A DNA stretch of 64,000 nucleotides from Denitrobacterium detoxificans (GCF_015062615.1 NZ_SUUH01000004.1:135213-199212), one strand, 5' to 3'; shown: positions 1 to 7,452, numbered from the stretch's first letter. Numbers and translations: made by a program. Notes: generated from the letters alone by a model not told the origin.

Positions 1-623
1 GCGCCGACCTGGACCGCATTTGCGAGTCCCTGCGCGAGCTCTTTCGTCGCGCCCAGGCCCGCGGCCAGGAGCCGCCCTGGGTCAACTTCGTGCTGTGCGC
101 CATGCGCGAGAACATTGCCGAGTTGCCCGCCGTGGTCCGCCTTGCCCATGAGACCGGCGTGCGAGAGGTCAAGGTCGTCTACCTCACGGCCTTTGACGAA
201 GCTCAGGCGCCAGGTGTCCTCTGGGGTCACGAGGACGAAGTTCGAGCCGGCTTTGACGCCGCCGTGAGTGAGGCCGAACGCCTGGATGTGGCCCTCAAGC
301 TGCCCTACGTGCCTGGGCAGGACCCCGCTGGCGCCGCCCCGCACCGCCCGTGCTTCACGGCATGGCGCGACTTCTTCCTGGGCTCCGATGGCTACGTGCG
401 TCCCTGCATGTCCACCTCGCAGAAGCTCATGCGCTACGATGCGGGCGCCGACTTCCTTGCGATGTGGAACGCGCCTGAGTTCCAGCGCCTGCGCGCCACG
501 GTCAACCAGGAGGGTGCGATGCCGCCGCAGTGTACGCGCTGTTACCAGTCGTCGCACTGCAACTGGAATCTGCGCTCGTCGTTTCTGCAGGTGGGGGAGG
601 TATTCTCCCCAGAGTGGGAGTGA
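1..623 (+). CDS. Radical SAM protein, C-terminal part with SPASM domain (5' end outside window)
   Basis: The reading frame is open from the left edge (codons from base 3) to TGA at 621-623, so about 206 C-terminal residues are present and the N-terminal CxxxCxxC radical-SAM motif lies outside. The tail carries a cysteine pattern typical of a SPASM/twitch auxiliary Fe-S domain: RPCMS, then CTRCYQSSHC close to the end. Such proteins modify peptides or activate partner enzymes, but nothing here identifies the substrate. The AEC transporter follows 3 bases after the stop, which suggests co-transcription. The family is fairly sure, the role is not. Confidence 0.75.
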   Translation, partial: ADLDRICESLRELFRRAQARGQEPPWVNFVLCAMRENIAELPAVVRLAHETGVREVKVVYLTAFDEAQAPGVLWGHEDEVRAGFDAAVSEAERLDVALKLPYVPGQDPAGAAPHRPCFTAWRDFFLGSDGYVRPCMSTSQKLMRYDAGADFLAMWNAPEFQRLRATVNQEGAMPPQCTRCYQSSHCNWNLRSSFLQVGEVFSPEWE

Positions 624-626
624 GCC

Positions 627-1568
627 GTGCGCGTTCTGGAGATCATAGTTCCGGTCTTGTTCATGATCACGCTGGGGTACCTATCCCGCGTGACTGGCTA
701 CATTACGCGCGACCAGGCTGACGGTGCTAAGAACATTGCCTTCAAGGTGCTCTTCCCGTTCCTCATCTACAATGCGACCTTCCACGCCGATCTGCGCGCC
801 GACTACATTCTCATCATCATCTTCATTTACCTGGCCTATATCGCGATTATGTTCTTGTGTGGGAAGGCCGGCGGCTGGGTGGGAGAGCGCTACCGGCGCA
901 CCGCCGGCTTTCTTGCGGCGACAACCGAGGGCGGCGGCGTGGCGCTTCCGCTCTACATCACGCTTGTGCCCTCCCAGCATATGCTCAACATCGTCATGTT
1001 CGACATTGGCGGCATGTTTTGCGTGCTCAGCATCATCGCCTTTGTCGAGAAGAACGTGGCGGGTGCGGTGTCCCTGAAGACCGTGGTTGGGGCCATCGTC
1101 AAGAATCCCATCATCATCGCGATGGTCGTCGGCCTCACGCTCAACGCGCTGGGCGTGGGCCATGGCCTGACAAGCACGGGCCTTGCTGGCCTCAACGACG
1201 CCATTGCGTCCATGATCACCAAGCCCATCGAGGGCATCGTCCTCTTTGTGCTGGGCTACGAGCTTAGGCTCGAGATTCGCATGATAGGCCCGCTGCTACG
1301 CATGCTCGTCCTGCGCCTGGCCGCAGCTGGCGTCATTATTGGCGGCTTCTTCTTGCTCTTTGCCGACCGCATGGCGCAGTTGCCCTTCATAGTGGCGGTG
1401 CTGCTGTACTTCCTGAGCCCACCCTCGTTCCTGATGCCGACGCTTGTGGGTCCTTATTGTGATACGGATGACGAGAAGAGCTTCATGTCCGCGTTTCTCC
1501 CGCTCAACGTGTTGCTCACGATTGTGGTCTACCTCGGCTTAGCCATCCTGGTGGGGTACGCTGGCTAG
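627..1568 (+). CDS. AEC-family transporter (auxin efflux carrier-like permease)
   Basis: This 313-residue, strongly hydrophobic protein has about ten predicted membrane segments in two halves, the usual size and layout for AEC transporters (malate/malonate or auxin-carrier-like permeases). It starts at GTG 627, with GGGAG at 615-619 as ribosome-binding site. The start falls 3 bases after the radical SAM stop, so the two are probably translated from one message. AEC members export or import small organic acids in the cytoplasmic membrane; the substrate here is unknown. It converges on the HAD gene, whose stop lies only 20 bases downstream. Confidence 0.75.
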   Translation: MRVLEIIVPVLFMITLGYLSRVTGYITRDQADGAKNIAFKVLFPFLIYNATFHADLRADYILIIIFIYLAYIAIMFLCGKAGGWVGERYRRTAGFLAATTEGGGVALPLYITLVPSQHMLNIVMFDIGGMFCVLSIIAFVEKNVAGAVSLKTVVGAIVKNPIIIAMVVGLTLNALGVGHGLTSTGLAGLNDAIASMITKPIEGIVLFVLGYELRLEIRMIGPLLRMLVLRLAAAGVIIGGFFLLFADRMAQLPFIVAVLLYFLSPPSFLMPTLVGPYCDTDDEKSFMSAFLPLNVLLTIVVYLGLAILVGYAG

Positions 1569-1587
1569 GACATGCGAGCCTTGGTCG

Positions 1588-2202
1588 CTAGTTCTTGTCG
1601 CTCTCGGTCTCCAGCAGGGAAAAGACGTCATCCATGCTTCCCGTGTAGACCAGGCCCTGCATGCCTGCGCGGCGGGCGCCCTCGACGTTGACGGCGACGT
1701 CGTCCACAAAGAGGCACTCGGCGGGGTCGAGGCCGTAGGTGGTCGCGAGATGCTGGTATATGCGTTCGTCGGGCTTCATGAGGTGCACGAGGGCCGAGAT
1801 AATCATGCCGTCAAAGCACTCGTAGGCCGGCAGGCTCTTCTTGTAGTCGTCGAACTGCACGCCTGCGTTGGATAGCAGGTAGATGCCATAGCCACGTGCC
1901 TTGAGCTCGCGGATGGCTTCTTCGGTGCCGTCAAAGAATTCCCTGCTCTCGTACCAGCGAAGAGCTGTCTGCATAGCTGCCTCGCCAAGATGTTCTGGCA
2001 GACGCTGTGCTGCGGTCCAGCCTACCGTCTGCACGTCTATGACGCCCGCGTCTTGCAGGGGCCACTCGCGGCCGTCGAACACCGCCGCTGCCACGAGCCG
2101 CGCATCGTCTTCGTCCTGCACGAATGGGCGCGCGAAGCCCACGGGATCGTACTTCATGAGGACGCCGCCCATGTCAAACACCACGTTGCGAATCTTGGCC
2201 AT
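1588..2202 (-). CDS. HAD-superfamily hydrolase (HAD-IA, YihX-like)
   Basis: About 204 residues with the HAD motifs in order: motif I DMGGVL near residue 10 (the second acidic residue replaced by Gly, as in YihX/epoxide-hydrolase-like members), motif II SNA near 112, motif III Lys in MKPDE near 143, and motif IV VDD near 167. It is a soluble cytoplasmic hydrolase, probably acting on a small phosphorylated metabolite. A longer start at 2223 exists, but the AAGGAGG ribosome-binding site lies inside that extension and is well spaced for the ATG at 2202 (MAKIRN), so I chose 2202. It converges with the AEC gene. Confidence 0.8.
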   Translation of the reverse strand: MAKIRNVVFDMGGVLMKYDPVGFARPFVQDEDDARLVAAAVFDGREWPLQDAGVIDVQTVGWTAAQRLPEHLGEAAMQTALRWYESREFFDGTEEAIRELKARGYGIYLLSNAGVQFDDYKKSLPAYECFDGMIISALVHLMKPDERIYQHLATTYGLDPAECLFVDDVAVNVEGARRAGMQGLVYTGSMDDVFSLLETESDKN

Positions 2203-2330
2203 GCTCATCGCCTCCTTGCTCATAGTATATGCTTCTCGGTTCAGCGGGCTGCATTGACACTTACGAGCTGGTTGCGTTTGCCAAGGCAGAGGGCGTGTAA
2301 CTCAACGACGAGCAAGCTTGATGCCATTGC

Positions 2331-2460
2331 GGGTGACAGAGGGTGACAGAGGGACGGTTCTTCCGTCACCTTTCTGCTGTCCTTCTGGCGCTCCATGCCG
2401 GGTCGTTGGTGACCTATTTCTAGGCCGCTGGGTGACAGCAGAACCGTCCCTCTGTCACCC
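2331..2460. repeat. REP pair (BIME) with conserved linker
   Basis: A partial REP (2331-2340) runs into a full forward REP (2341-2370), and a reverse-type REP lies at 2430-2460. The linker between them is the reverse complement of the linker in the pair at 9297-9425, with a small deletion, so the whole ~130-bp unit is conserved, not just the hairpins. The right edge abuts the truncated tRNA sequence. Bases 2224-2330 hold nothing I recognise. Confidence 0.9.
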
Positions 2461-2620
2461 GGGCTCATAACCCGAGGGTCGTTGGTTCGACTACGGCGGT
2501 ACGCTGAAAGCGCACCGCCGGCTGCGGCGAGGGTCAAGGCTGCCCGAAGGGCCGAGCGGATTGTTGCGCAGCAAGAATCCGCGTAGCCTTGACGCGAGCG
2601 AATCCGACCTCCCGCGACCA
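2460..2620 (+). pseudogene. 5'-truncated initiator-tRNA(Met)-like sequence split in its T-loop
   Basis: The anticodon arm CGGGCTCATAACCCG (2460-2474) has the CAT anticodon and three G-C pairs typical of initiator tRNA. It is followed by variable loop GGGTC and the T-stem 5' strand GTTGG plus TT (2481-2487). The sequence resumes at 2599 with CGAATCCGAC, an acceptor 3' strand CTCCCGC and ACCA ending at 2620. Joined, the T-arm is GTTGG-TTCGAAT-CCGAC, fully paired with one wobble. Everything 5' of about tRNA position 28 is missing and replaced by the REP. The 3' end is one base longer than expected. It cannot make a normal tRNA, so I call it a remnant. Confidence 0.65.
2488..2598 (+). other. 111-nt structured insert in the tRNA T-loop (intron-like)
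   Basis: The insert separates the two parts of the tRNA T-loop and is rich in perfect stems: CGGCGGT 2494-2500 with ACCGCCG 2514-2520; GTCAAGGCT 2533-2541 with AGCCTTGAC 2585-2593; and inside that, GCCC/GGGC (2542-2545, 2549-2552, GAA loop) and GCGGATT/AATCCGC (2556-2562, 2576-2582) extended by TTGC/GCAA. The second set forms a three-way junction. If the exons join after T2487 and at C2599, the T-loop is restored, the upstream exon ends in U and the insert ends in G, as in group I splicing. No group I core (P7-type) sequence is evident at this length. Confidence 0.5.
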
Positions 2621-2631
2621 AATGTTTGCAG

Positions 2632-2656
2632 GCTAGCTAATCGGCTAGCTTTTTGT
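2632..2656 (+). terminator. Rho-independent terminator after the tRNA remnant
   Basis: GCTAGC (2632-2637) and GCTAGC (2644-2649) form a 6-bp stem followed by TTTTT. It starts 12 bases after the CCA end of the tRNA-like sequence, which fits it being that gene's original terminator. Confidence 0.65.
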
Positions 2657-2729
2657 TTCGGCCTTGGGGTTTCAGAATGATTCCCGTTTTCGGTAAGCAT
2701 TCCCGCATTTTGTATCATGGCATTGATGA

Positions 2730-2843
2730 TGCCAACGCGTCGGACGGCATGCCGATTGCATCCTCAAGGGCATCAAGGCCTTCGGTCGAGGCGCGCCTCA
2801 GCTTGATGATGTCACCGTGGTTGTTCTAGCCATAAGCGAATAG
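2730..2843 (+). pseudogene. C-terminal remnant of a SpoIIE/RsbU-type PP2C phosphatase
   Basis: In the frame ending with TAG at 2841-2843 the translation finishes GAPQLDDVTVVVLAISE, the conserved metal-binding tail (DD-[VI]-T-hydrophobic) of SpoIIE/PP2C phosphatases that dephosphorylate STAS anti-anti-sigma factors. The frame is closed by TGA at 2727-2729, so only about 37 residues survive. The STAS protein and anti-sigma ATPase such a phosphatase would serve lie 2.4 kb downstream. The family call rests on this short motif plus that context. Confidence 0.55.
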
Positions 2844-2857
2844 GGGTGATGGGGTCG

Positions 2858-3487
2858 ATGAACGTGTATGACTTTGATGGGACGATCTTCCGCGGCGACT
2901 GCGCGATAGGATTCGCCTTCTGGTGCATGAATCGTCATCCGAAGCTGTGGTTTACCTATTTCCCCCGCGCTATCGGCAGCTTCGTTCAGCATAAGAGGGG
3001 GAAGGTGCCGAACTATCACATGCAATCTGCGATGTTCAGCTTTCTCACGAAGATTGACGACTTCGATGAACAGATAGAACGCTATTGGGATAAGAACGAG
3101 AAGAAGATATCTGATTGGTATCTGGCTCAGAAGAGACCAGACGACCTTATCATTAGCGCTTCGCCATCATGCATCATCGGCCCCATCGCTAAGCGTCTCG
3201 GCGTGAACTACAGGGCATCGGAGTATGACCGCGAATACGGTGTGTTCGTGGATAACCTCATGTACGCAAGGGAAAAGTCCCTGTTCATGATTGACAACGA
3301 TCTGCCCGAGATTGAGAACTTCTACTCCGATTCTCTCGCGGATACGCCTATGGCGTTGTGTGCGGAGAAGGCTTACTTTGTAACTAATAACGCGAGCACC
3401 GTGATTGACTGGCCGGAACTTGACGAAGCTACGACGGAGAAGGTTATGCGGAAGATCGACACCGGCTGGGACATCCACATCAGGTAG
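2858..3487 (+). CDS. HAD-IB phosphatase (SerB-like)
   Basis: About 209 residues beginning MNVYDFDGT, with motif I DFDGT at the N-terminus, motif II SASP in the middle, a motif III Lys candidate in AREKS, and motif IV SDSLADTP near the C-terminus. This is the pattern of HAD-IB phosphatases related to phosphoserine and phosphatidylglycerophosphate phosphatases. GTG 2846 and ATG 2849 are alternative starts; I prefer ATG 2858 because the family usually begins right before the DxD motif, but the ribosome-binding region (AGGGG, GGGG) does not settle it. The FGGY kinase starts 9 bases after the stop, so the pair is probably an operon in which this enzyme handles a phosphorylated intermediate or product (inference). 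Confidence 0.75.
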   Translation: MNVYDFDGTIFRGDCAIGFAFWCMNRHPKLWFTYFPRAIGSFVQHKRGKVPNYHMQSAMFSFLTKIDDFDEQIERYWDKNEKKISDWYLAQKRPDDLIISASPSCIIGPIAKRLGVNYRASEYDREYGVFVDNLMYAREKSLFMIDNDLPEIENFYSDSLADTPMALCAEKAYFVTNNASTVIDWPELDEATTEKVMRKIDTGWDIHIR

Positions 3488-3496
3488 GGTGCTGCC

Positions 3497-5092
3497 ATGT
3501 ACGTGATCGTCTATGACTTTGGAACCAGCAATCTGAAGACCTGCCTCTTCGACATTGATTCGGAGATGCGAATGGCCGCAAGCTCCACTGCTTCTTACAA
3601 AACCTACATCCTCGAAAACGGGGGTGCGGAGCAGGATGTAGATGAGTGGTGGCAGGCTGTTTGCTCGACCACGAAAAAGCTGTTCGAGAAGACGGATGTA
3701 ACGCCTGATCAAGTTTCGGGAATGGCATTCTGCGCGCAGATGATGAGCGTGGTGCTGGTTGACAAACGGGGTGAAGCGCTTAGGAGGCCCATGAATTTCA
3801 TGGACCAGAGGGCCGTGCGCGAATTCGAGGAGTGCATGGGTAAGGGGCTCGTGAAAATTTCAGGTGGCAACTTACGCAAGATAGCTCGCAACTTGAAGGT
3901 CAACCATGGCGTGGCGCTGAGCGTGAAGGATCCCGTGTGGAAATACAAGTGGGTTGAACGCAACGAACCAGAGGTATTTGAGCAGGTCTATGCATGGTTG
4001 GATGCGAGTGATTACCTAAGGATGCGCTGCACGGGCAAGATTGCGAGGACTCCAGATACTGCTTTCGCCACCTTCCTCTACGATACTCGCGAAGGCAAGG
4101 AAGGCTGGAATGAGGGTCTCGTTCGAATGTATGGGGTTAGGCCCGAGCATCTTCCTTCCCTTGTCGAGTGCACCGATCTTGTTGGGGGTCTAACCGAGGA
4201 GGCGGCGCGTGACCTTGGCCTCAAGGCGGGCACCCCGGTGTTCGGTGGTGGGGGAGACACCTCCTTCTCTAGTATTGGCGCGGGCGCGACGGCGCTTGGA
4301 GACACGCATATCTACGTTGGGACGTGTGGATGGGTTTCGACGTTCCTCGACCATCAGAAGGCGGATGTCGTCAACATAATGACGGGCGTGCTGTCGGCTC
4401 AGCGCGGTTATTTCAACTACTATGCCGAGCTTGCGACGGCTGGCAAATGCTTCGATTGGGTGAAGAATCATCTTGCGTTGGATGAGATAGGCGTCTTCCT
4501 GGAAGAGGCTACGGTGGCGGATGACGTGGAGAGCAAATACACGAGCCTCTACGACTATCTTTCTGCGGAAGTTAGCAAGGTGCCTCCCGGAGCGAATGGC
4601 GTCATCTTTACGCCGTGGCTGCAAGGTTGTCGGTGCCCGTTCGAGGATTCGGCAGCGGCGGGCATGTTCTTCAACATTCGCCTCGAGAACGGCAAGCGGG
4701 ACATGATACGTGCTGTTCTCGAAGGAATCTGCTACCACTTGCGCTGGATGCTTGAATGTATGTCGCGTAAAGTAAAGACGTCGAATCCAGTGCGGTTCGT
4801 CGGCGGTGGGGCGCTTTCGCCTGTCACGTGTCAGATGCTTGCTGATATTACGGGACGCACGGTCGAGACTATCGATGGTGCACAGCAAGTTGGGGCTGCG
4901 GGCGCCGCTCTTGTTGTCGCGGCGGGGATAGAGGGGATTGATGTGTTGCAACTGGCGAAGCGGTTTGCTAAGCCGAACCATTCTTATGTCCCAAATCCCG
5001 AAAACAAGGCCGTATACGATCGTAACTACAAGGTGTTCAAGAAGCTCTACAAGTCGAATGCTGCTCACTTTAGAGCGTTGAATAGGCCGTAA
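3497..5092 (+). CDS. FGGY-family carbohydrate kinase (xylulokinase-like)
   Basis: At 531 residues this is the usual length of FGGY sugar kinases. The N-terminal phosphate-binding loop DFGTSNLK starts at residue 7. The second ATPase-fold half has FGGGGDTS and the adenosine-binding FVGGGALSP near residue 435. It phosphorylates a sugar or polyol with ATP in the cytoplasm. Xylulokinase-like is the closest impression, but substrate residues cannot be assigned reliably. It is co-directional with, and 9 bases behind, the HAD-IB phosphatase, and no transporter, isomerase or regulator for sugar use is adjacent, so the pathway is unknown. Confidence 0.8.
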   Translation: MYVIVYDFGTSNLKTCLFDIDSEMRMAASSTASYKTYILENGGAEQDVDEWWQAVCSTTKKLFEKTDVTPDQVSGMAFCAQMMSVVLVDKRGEALRRPMNFMDQRAVREFEECMGKGLVKISGGNLRKIARNLKVNHGVALSVKDPVWKYKWVERNEPEVFEQVYAWLDASDYLRMRCTGKIARTPDTAFATFLYDTREGKEGWNEGLVRMYGVRPEHLPSLVECTDLVGGLTEEAARDLGLKAGTPVFGGGGDTSFSSIGAGATALGDTHIYVGTCGWVSTFLDHQKADVVNIMTGVLSAQRGYFNYYAELATAGKCFDWVKNHLALDEIGVFLEEATVADDVESKYTSLYDYLSAEVSKVPPGANGVIFTPWLQGCRCPFEDSAAAGMFFNIRLENGKRDMIRAVLEGICYHLRWMLECMSRKVKTSNPVRFVGGGALSPVTCQMLADITGRTVETIDGAQQVGAAGAALVVAAGIEGIDVLQLAKRFAKPNHSYVPNPENKAVYDRNYKVFKKLYKSNAAHFRALNRP

Positions 5093-5103
5093 ACCATTGG
5101 GGT

Positions 5104-5120
5104 GGCGGGTTTGCCCCGCC
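5104..5120 (+). terminator. Hairpin downstream of the sugar kinase (weak terminator)
   Basis: GGCGGG and CCCGCC pair around a 5-base loop 11 bases after the kinase stop. There is no clear T-run, so termination is only a possibility. Confidence 0.3.
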
Positions 5121-5245
5121 CTCGTTCGACGCGCAGAAAGAAGACGTTTAGATGCGCGATTGCGCCCATGATTGTCATTCGGCCTTCGTGGCTCTAAGCT
5201 GATGGCAGTGCAAGGTTGCCTGCCGTTAAGGAATAGGGGGAGAAA

Positions 5246-5545
5246 ATGGTTCTGACGACGGAAAAGAAGGAATCAGACCTAATCGTGCACATAAGCGGGG
5301 AGGTCAATACGCAGACTGCGCCCGAGCTAGATGCGCTTCTCGAGAAGGAATTGCCTGGCGTGCGGGCGTTGACTTTGGATTTCGCTGAATGCGACTGCGT
5401 GACGTCTGCCGGTCTGCGCGTGCTTCTCAAGACCTTCAAGCGAATGAAGGCATCGAATGGCTCCATGAATTTTGAAAACGTTTGCAAGGGCATCATGGAC
5501 GTCTTCCGAATTACTGGCTTGGACAAAGTGTTTGGCCTGCGGTAA
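5246..5545 (+). CDS. STAS-domain anti-sigma factor antagonist (RsbV/SpoIIAA-like)
   Basis: A 99-residue single STAS domain: the strand VHISGEVNTQTAPEL, then DFAECDCVTSAGLRVLL near residues 46-61, where the serine at 54 is the likely phosphorylation position by analogy with RsbV/SpoIIAA. The unphosphorylated protein would bind the partner ATPase encoded next, releasing whatever that ATPase holds (a sigma factor or another target). The ribosome-binding site AGGGGGAG precedes ATG 5246. The gene forms a pair with the ATPase 30 bases downstream. No sigma factor is visible nearby, and the usual phosphatase survives only as a fragment at 2730-2843. Confidence 0.88.
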   Translation: MVLTTEKKESDLIVHISGEVNTQTAPELDALLEKELPGVRALTLDFAECDCVTSAGLRVLLKTFKRMKASNGSMNFENVCKGIMDVFRITGLDKVFGLR

Positions 5546-5575
5546 GCATGGATTGCTCTTGGGGCTTAAAGAACC

Positions 5576-5989
5576 ATGGCCGAAGAACAGGTGCTGAAAA
5601 TACCTGCTGAACTAGACCGCGTTGATGAGGTCCTGGACTTCGTCGGTTCCCTTGTCGACGCCCATGGCGTTACGCCCGACGCTCGCATGCAGTTGCGGAC
5701 TGCCGTGGAAGAGATGTATGTGAACATCGCTCATTATGCGTACCCTCTAGGTGACGGATGGGCGGAAATACGCGGTAGCGTGGGCGATGGCATGGTGACG
5801 TTAAGGCTCATTGATTCCGGAACGCCCTTCGACCCCCTGGCAAAGCCGGATCCCGACATAACCCTTTCGGGGGAGGATCGCGAAATCGGCGGTTTAGGCA
5901 TACTGATGGCGAAAAGCATGGTGGATGAAATTGAATACGTATATCGCGACGGGTGCAACCAGCTGACGCTGCGCAAACGCTTTTCGTAG
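5576..5989 (+). CDS. Anti-sigma factor / serine kinase, HATPase_c_2 (RsbW-like)
   Basis: 137 residues with GHKL ATPase motifs: N-box EEMYVNIAHYAY (Asn 50), G1 IDSGTPFDP (Asp 80) and G2 GGLGIL (105-110). Such proteins bind a target and phosphorylate the STAS antagonist at a serine. Its place directly after the STAS gene supports a partner-switching pair. The target is unknown because no sigma gene is in the window. A REP begins 2 bases after the stop codon, so the native 3' flank has been replaced or invaded. Confidence 0.87.
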   Translation: MAEEQVLKIPAELDRVDEVLDFVGSLVDAHGVTPDARMQLRTAVEEMYVNIAHYAYPLGDGWAEIRGSVGDGMVTLRLIDSGTPFDPLAKPDPDITLSGEDREIGGLGILMAKSMVDEIEYVYRDGCNQLTLRKRFS

Positions 5990-5990
5990 A

Positions 5991-6228
5991 GGTGACAGGG
6001 GGACGGTCCTTTTGTCACCTTGTTTGTTCGACTTAGGGGTGACAGGGTTGCGTTCCCATTGCGTCTCCGCTGGTACAATGAGGATAACAAAAGCGCTCGA
6101 GTCAGGAGCCGTATGAAACAGCCCAGCCCCACCAGAGGTGACAGGGGGACGGTTCTTTTGTCACCTTGTTTGTCTTTCGTTGCTTCTCATTGGGTGCGGG
6201 TGACAGAAGGTACGTCCCCCTGTCACCC
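5991..6228. repeat. REP cluster: two forward REPs, one half and one reverse REP
   Basis: A forward REP at 5991-6019 is followed by a half REP (GGGTGACAG, 6037-6045), a forward REP at 6137-6165 and a diverged reverse REP at 6198-6228. The half REP and the 6137 copy bracket the 90-bp duplicate of the vanX promoter, and the last copy abuts a transposase remnant. There is no intact gene between 5990 and 6332. Confidence 0.88.
6045..6134 (+). repeat. Copy of the vanX-like promoter and first codons (90 bp)
   Basis: This segment matches 17937-18026 with two differences seen by eye (caatgAgg versus caatgGgg, gccGtatg versus gccTtatg). It carries the same TACAAT -10-like box, CAGGAG ribosome-binding site, ATG and first codons of the dipeptidase gene, but here runs into a REP instead of the gene. 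REP sequence touches it on both sides. Confidence 0.9.
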
Positions 6229-6345
6229 GTCTGGTATGGCGGAGTTGGTCGTGAACTTATCATTGGGAACAACAGCGACCGACGAGCGCTGTTCGATAAA
6301 CTCGTCAAATTGAGCGACAACGGCCTGGTCGTTTATGCCTGCATC
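6229..6345 (+). pseudogene. Remnant of a second REP-associated tyrosine transposase
   Basis: In frame, this stretch encodes GVGRELI..NNSDRRALFDK followed by LVKLSDNGLVVYA, which aligns with residues ~20-52 of the intact transposase at 9496 (GIGRQLI..DDSDRRALLDK, LAKLGESGLVVYA). The HUH motif and catalytic tyrosine are missing. It starts directly at the edge of the REP at 6198-6228 and its end overlaps the 3' end of the LysR gene on the other strand, so the LysR C-terminus has been rewritten by this DNA. Confidence 0.8.
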
Positions 6346-7238
6346 TTCGCTGCGCAGCAAGCGGTCCATTCCCAGAAGCGCTTCGTCGTGGTCGTGGGTG
6401 GTACGCCCTTCTTGGTGATGGCGAACGTCCCGAATTCGCTCTCGTGTTCGACGTTTACCTGACGCAAAACCCGGTTTGGGTTGCGGGGCGCAACGAGGGT
6501 TTCGGGGAAGCAGAAGTAGAGCGCATTATGCTCGTTGGCGGTGCGGATGAGCATTTCGGTGTCCGATGTGGTCAGCAGAATGTGTGGTTCAACATTGTGT
6601 TCACGGCATACCTGCATGAAGTAGCGGTGCAGGTGATTGTGCCGTCCGAAGGTGATAAACGGCTGGCCATGTAGGTCTTCGATCCGGAGCGTTTCCTTTT
6701 GGGCCAGTTTGTTCGACTTTGGAATGTACACGATGAGGCCTGTCTTCTGGAGCATGCGGTAGTCGAAGCCGTCTAGATACGGTGGGGTCGAGCCAATGAT
6801 GGCGATGTCGGCATCGCCATTGCGCACCAGGTCGAGTGCATTGTCGGTGGTGGCTGCTTCTACGGAAAGCGTGACGTTGCGATGCGCTTTGCGGAATGTT
6901 TCGATAAAGCGCTCGGGGAGCACGAGCGAAGCGCCGTGACCCATCGCCACGCTGAGCGTCTGCCGCGTTTCGCGCGTTTTGACATGGGCGTGCATGTGTT
7001 CCGCAAGCTTATCGTATGCCGCTATGACTTGCTCGGCATCTTCGTAGAAATCGCGTCCCTCATCGGTGAGCACGATGTGCCCGTCCCCTGCTTTCAGAAG
7101 CGGGTATCCCGTTTCCTTTTCCATGTTGCGAAGTGCCTTGCTGAGCGCCTGTCGCGAGACAAACAGATCGTTTGCGGCCAGCGTATACGAACCGCGTTTC
7201 GCAACAGCGAGAAAGTACTGCAGTTGCCGGATTTCCAT
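6333..7238 (-). CDS. LysR-family transcriptional regulator
   Basis: 301 residues with the N-terminal winged helix-turn-helix of LysR proteins (MEIRQLQYFLAVAKRGSYTL start, recognition helix around SRQALSKALRNME) and a periplasmic-binding-protein-like effector domain. It is divergent from the flavin reductase at 7453 across 214 bases, the classical arrangement for a LysR activator of its neighbour, so it probably senses that enzyme's substrate. The last few residues overlap a transposase fragment and may not be native. The LysR type is unusual here: the other reductases in the window are paired with LuxR-type membrane regulators. Confidence 0.88.
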   Translation of the reverse strand: MEIRQLQYFLAVAKRGSYTLAANDLFVSRQALSKALRNMEKETGYPLLKAGDGHIVLTDEGRDFYEDAEQVIAAYDKLAEHMHAHVKTRETRQTLSVAMGHGASLVLPERFIETFRKAHRNVTLSVEAATTDNALDLVRNGDADIAIIGSTPPYLDGFDYRMLQKTGLIVYIPKSNKLAQKETLRIEDLHGQPFITFGRHNHLHRYFMQVCREHNVEPHILLTTSDTEMLIRTANEHNALYFCFPETLVAPRNPNRVLRQVNVEHESEFGTFAITKKGVPPTTTTKRFWEWTACCAAKMQA

Positions 7239-7452
7239 AGCCCTCTCCTTATGGTTGATCCGCCAGCCATGATACCGCTGCGAAGTCTCTTATACCACTT
7301 TTGGCTTCCGCTGCGCGAGCTATTCCGTTGCAAGAAAGCAACTCTTTACTGCGCGCGCCGTCGTTTTCCGAACGTACACTCGAAGTGCCTGTTGAGGGAC
7401 GGGCAAGAGGGATGGGGTGCGGAGCGCCCCCAGGGATGAGAGAGGAAAACCC
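7239..7452. promoter_or_regulatory. Divergent promoter region between LysR and flavin reductase
   Basis: This 214-bp region must hold both promoters. GTTGC-N6-GCAAC at 7327-7342 is a perfect inverted repeat and the best candidate LysR operator. GAGAGAGGA at 7437-7445 is the ribosome-binding site of the reductase. Confidence 0.4.

Noticed and set aside
2488..2598. A classical group I or group II intron in the tRNA
   Set aside because: At 111 nt it is too short and shows no recognisable catalytic core; only the junction nucleotides fit group I, so I report it as intron-like.
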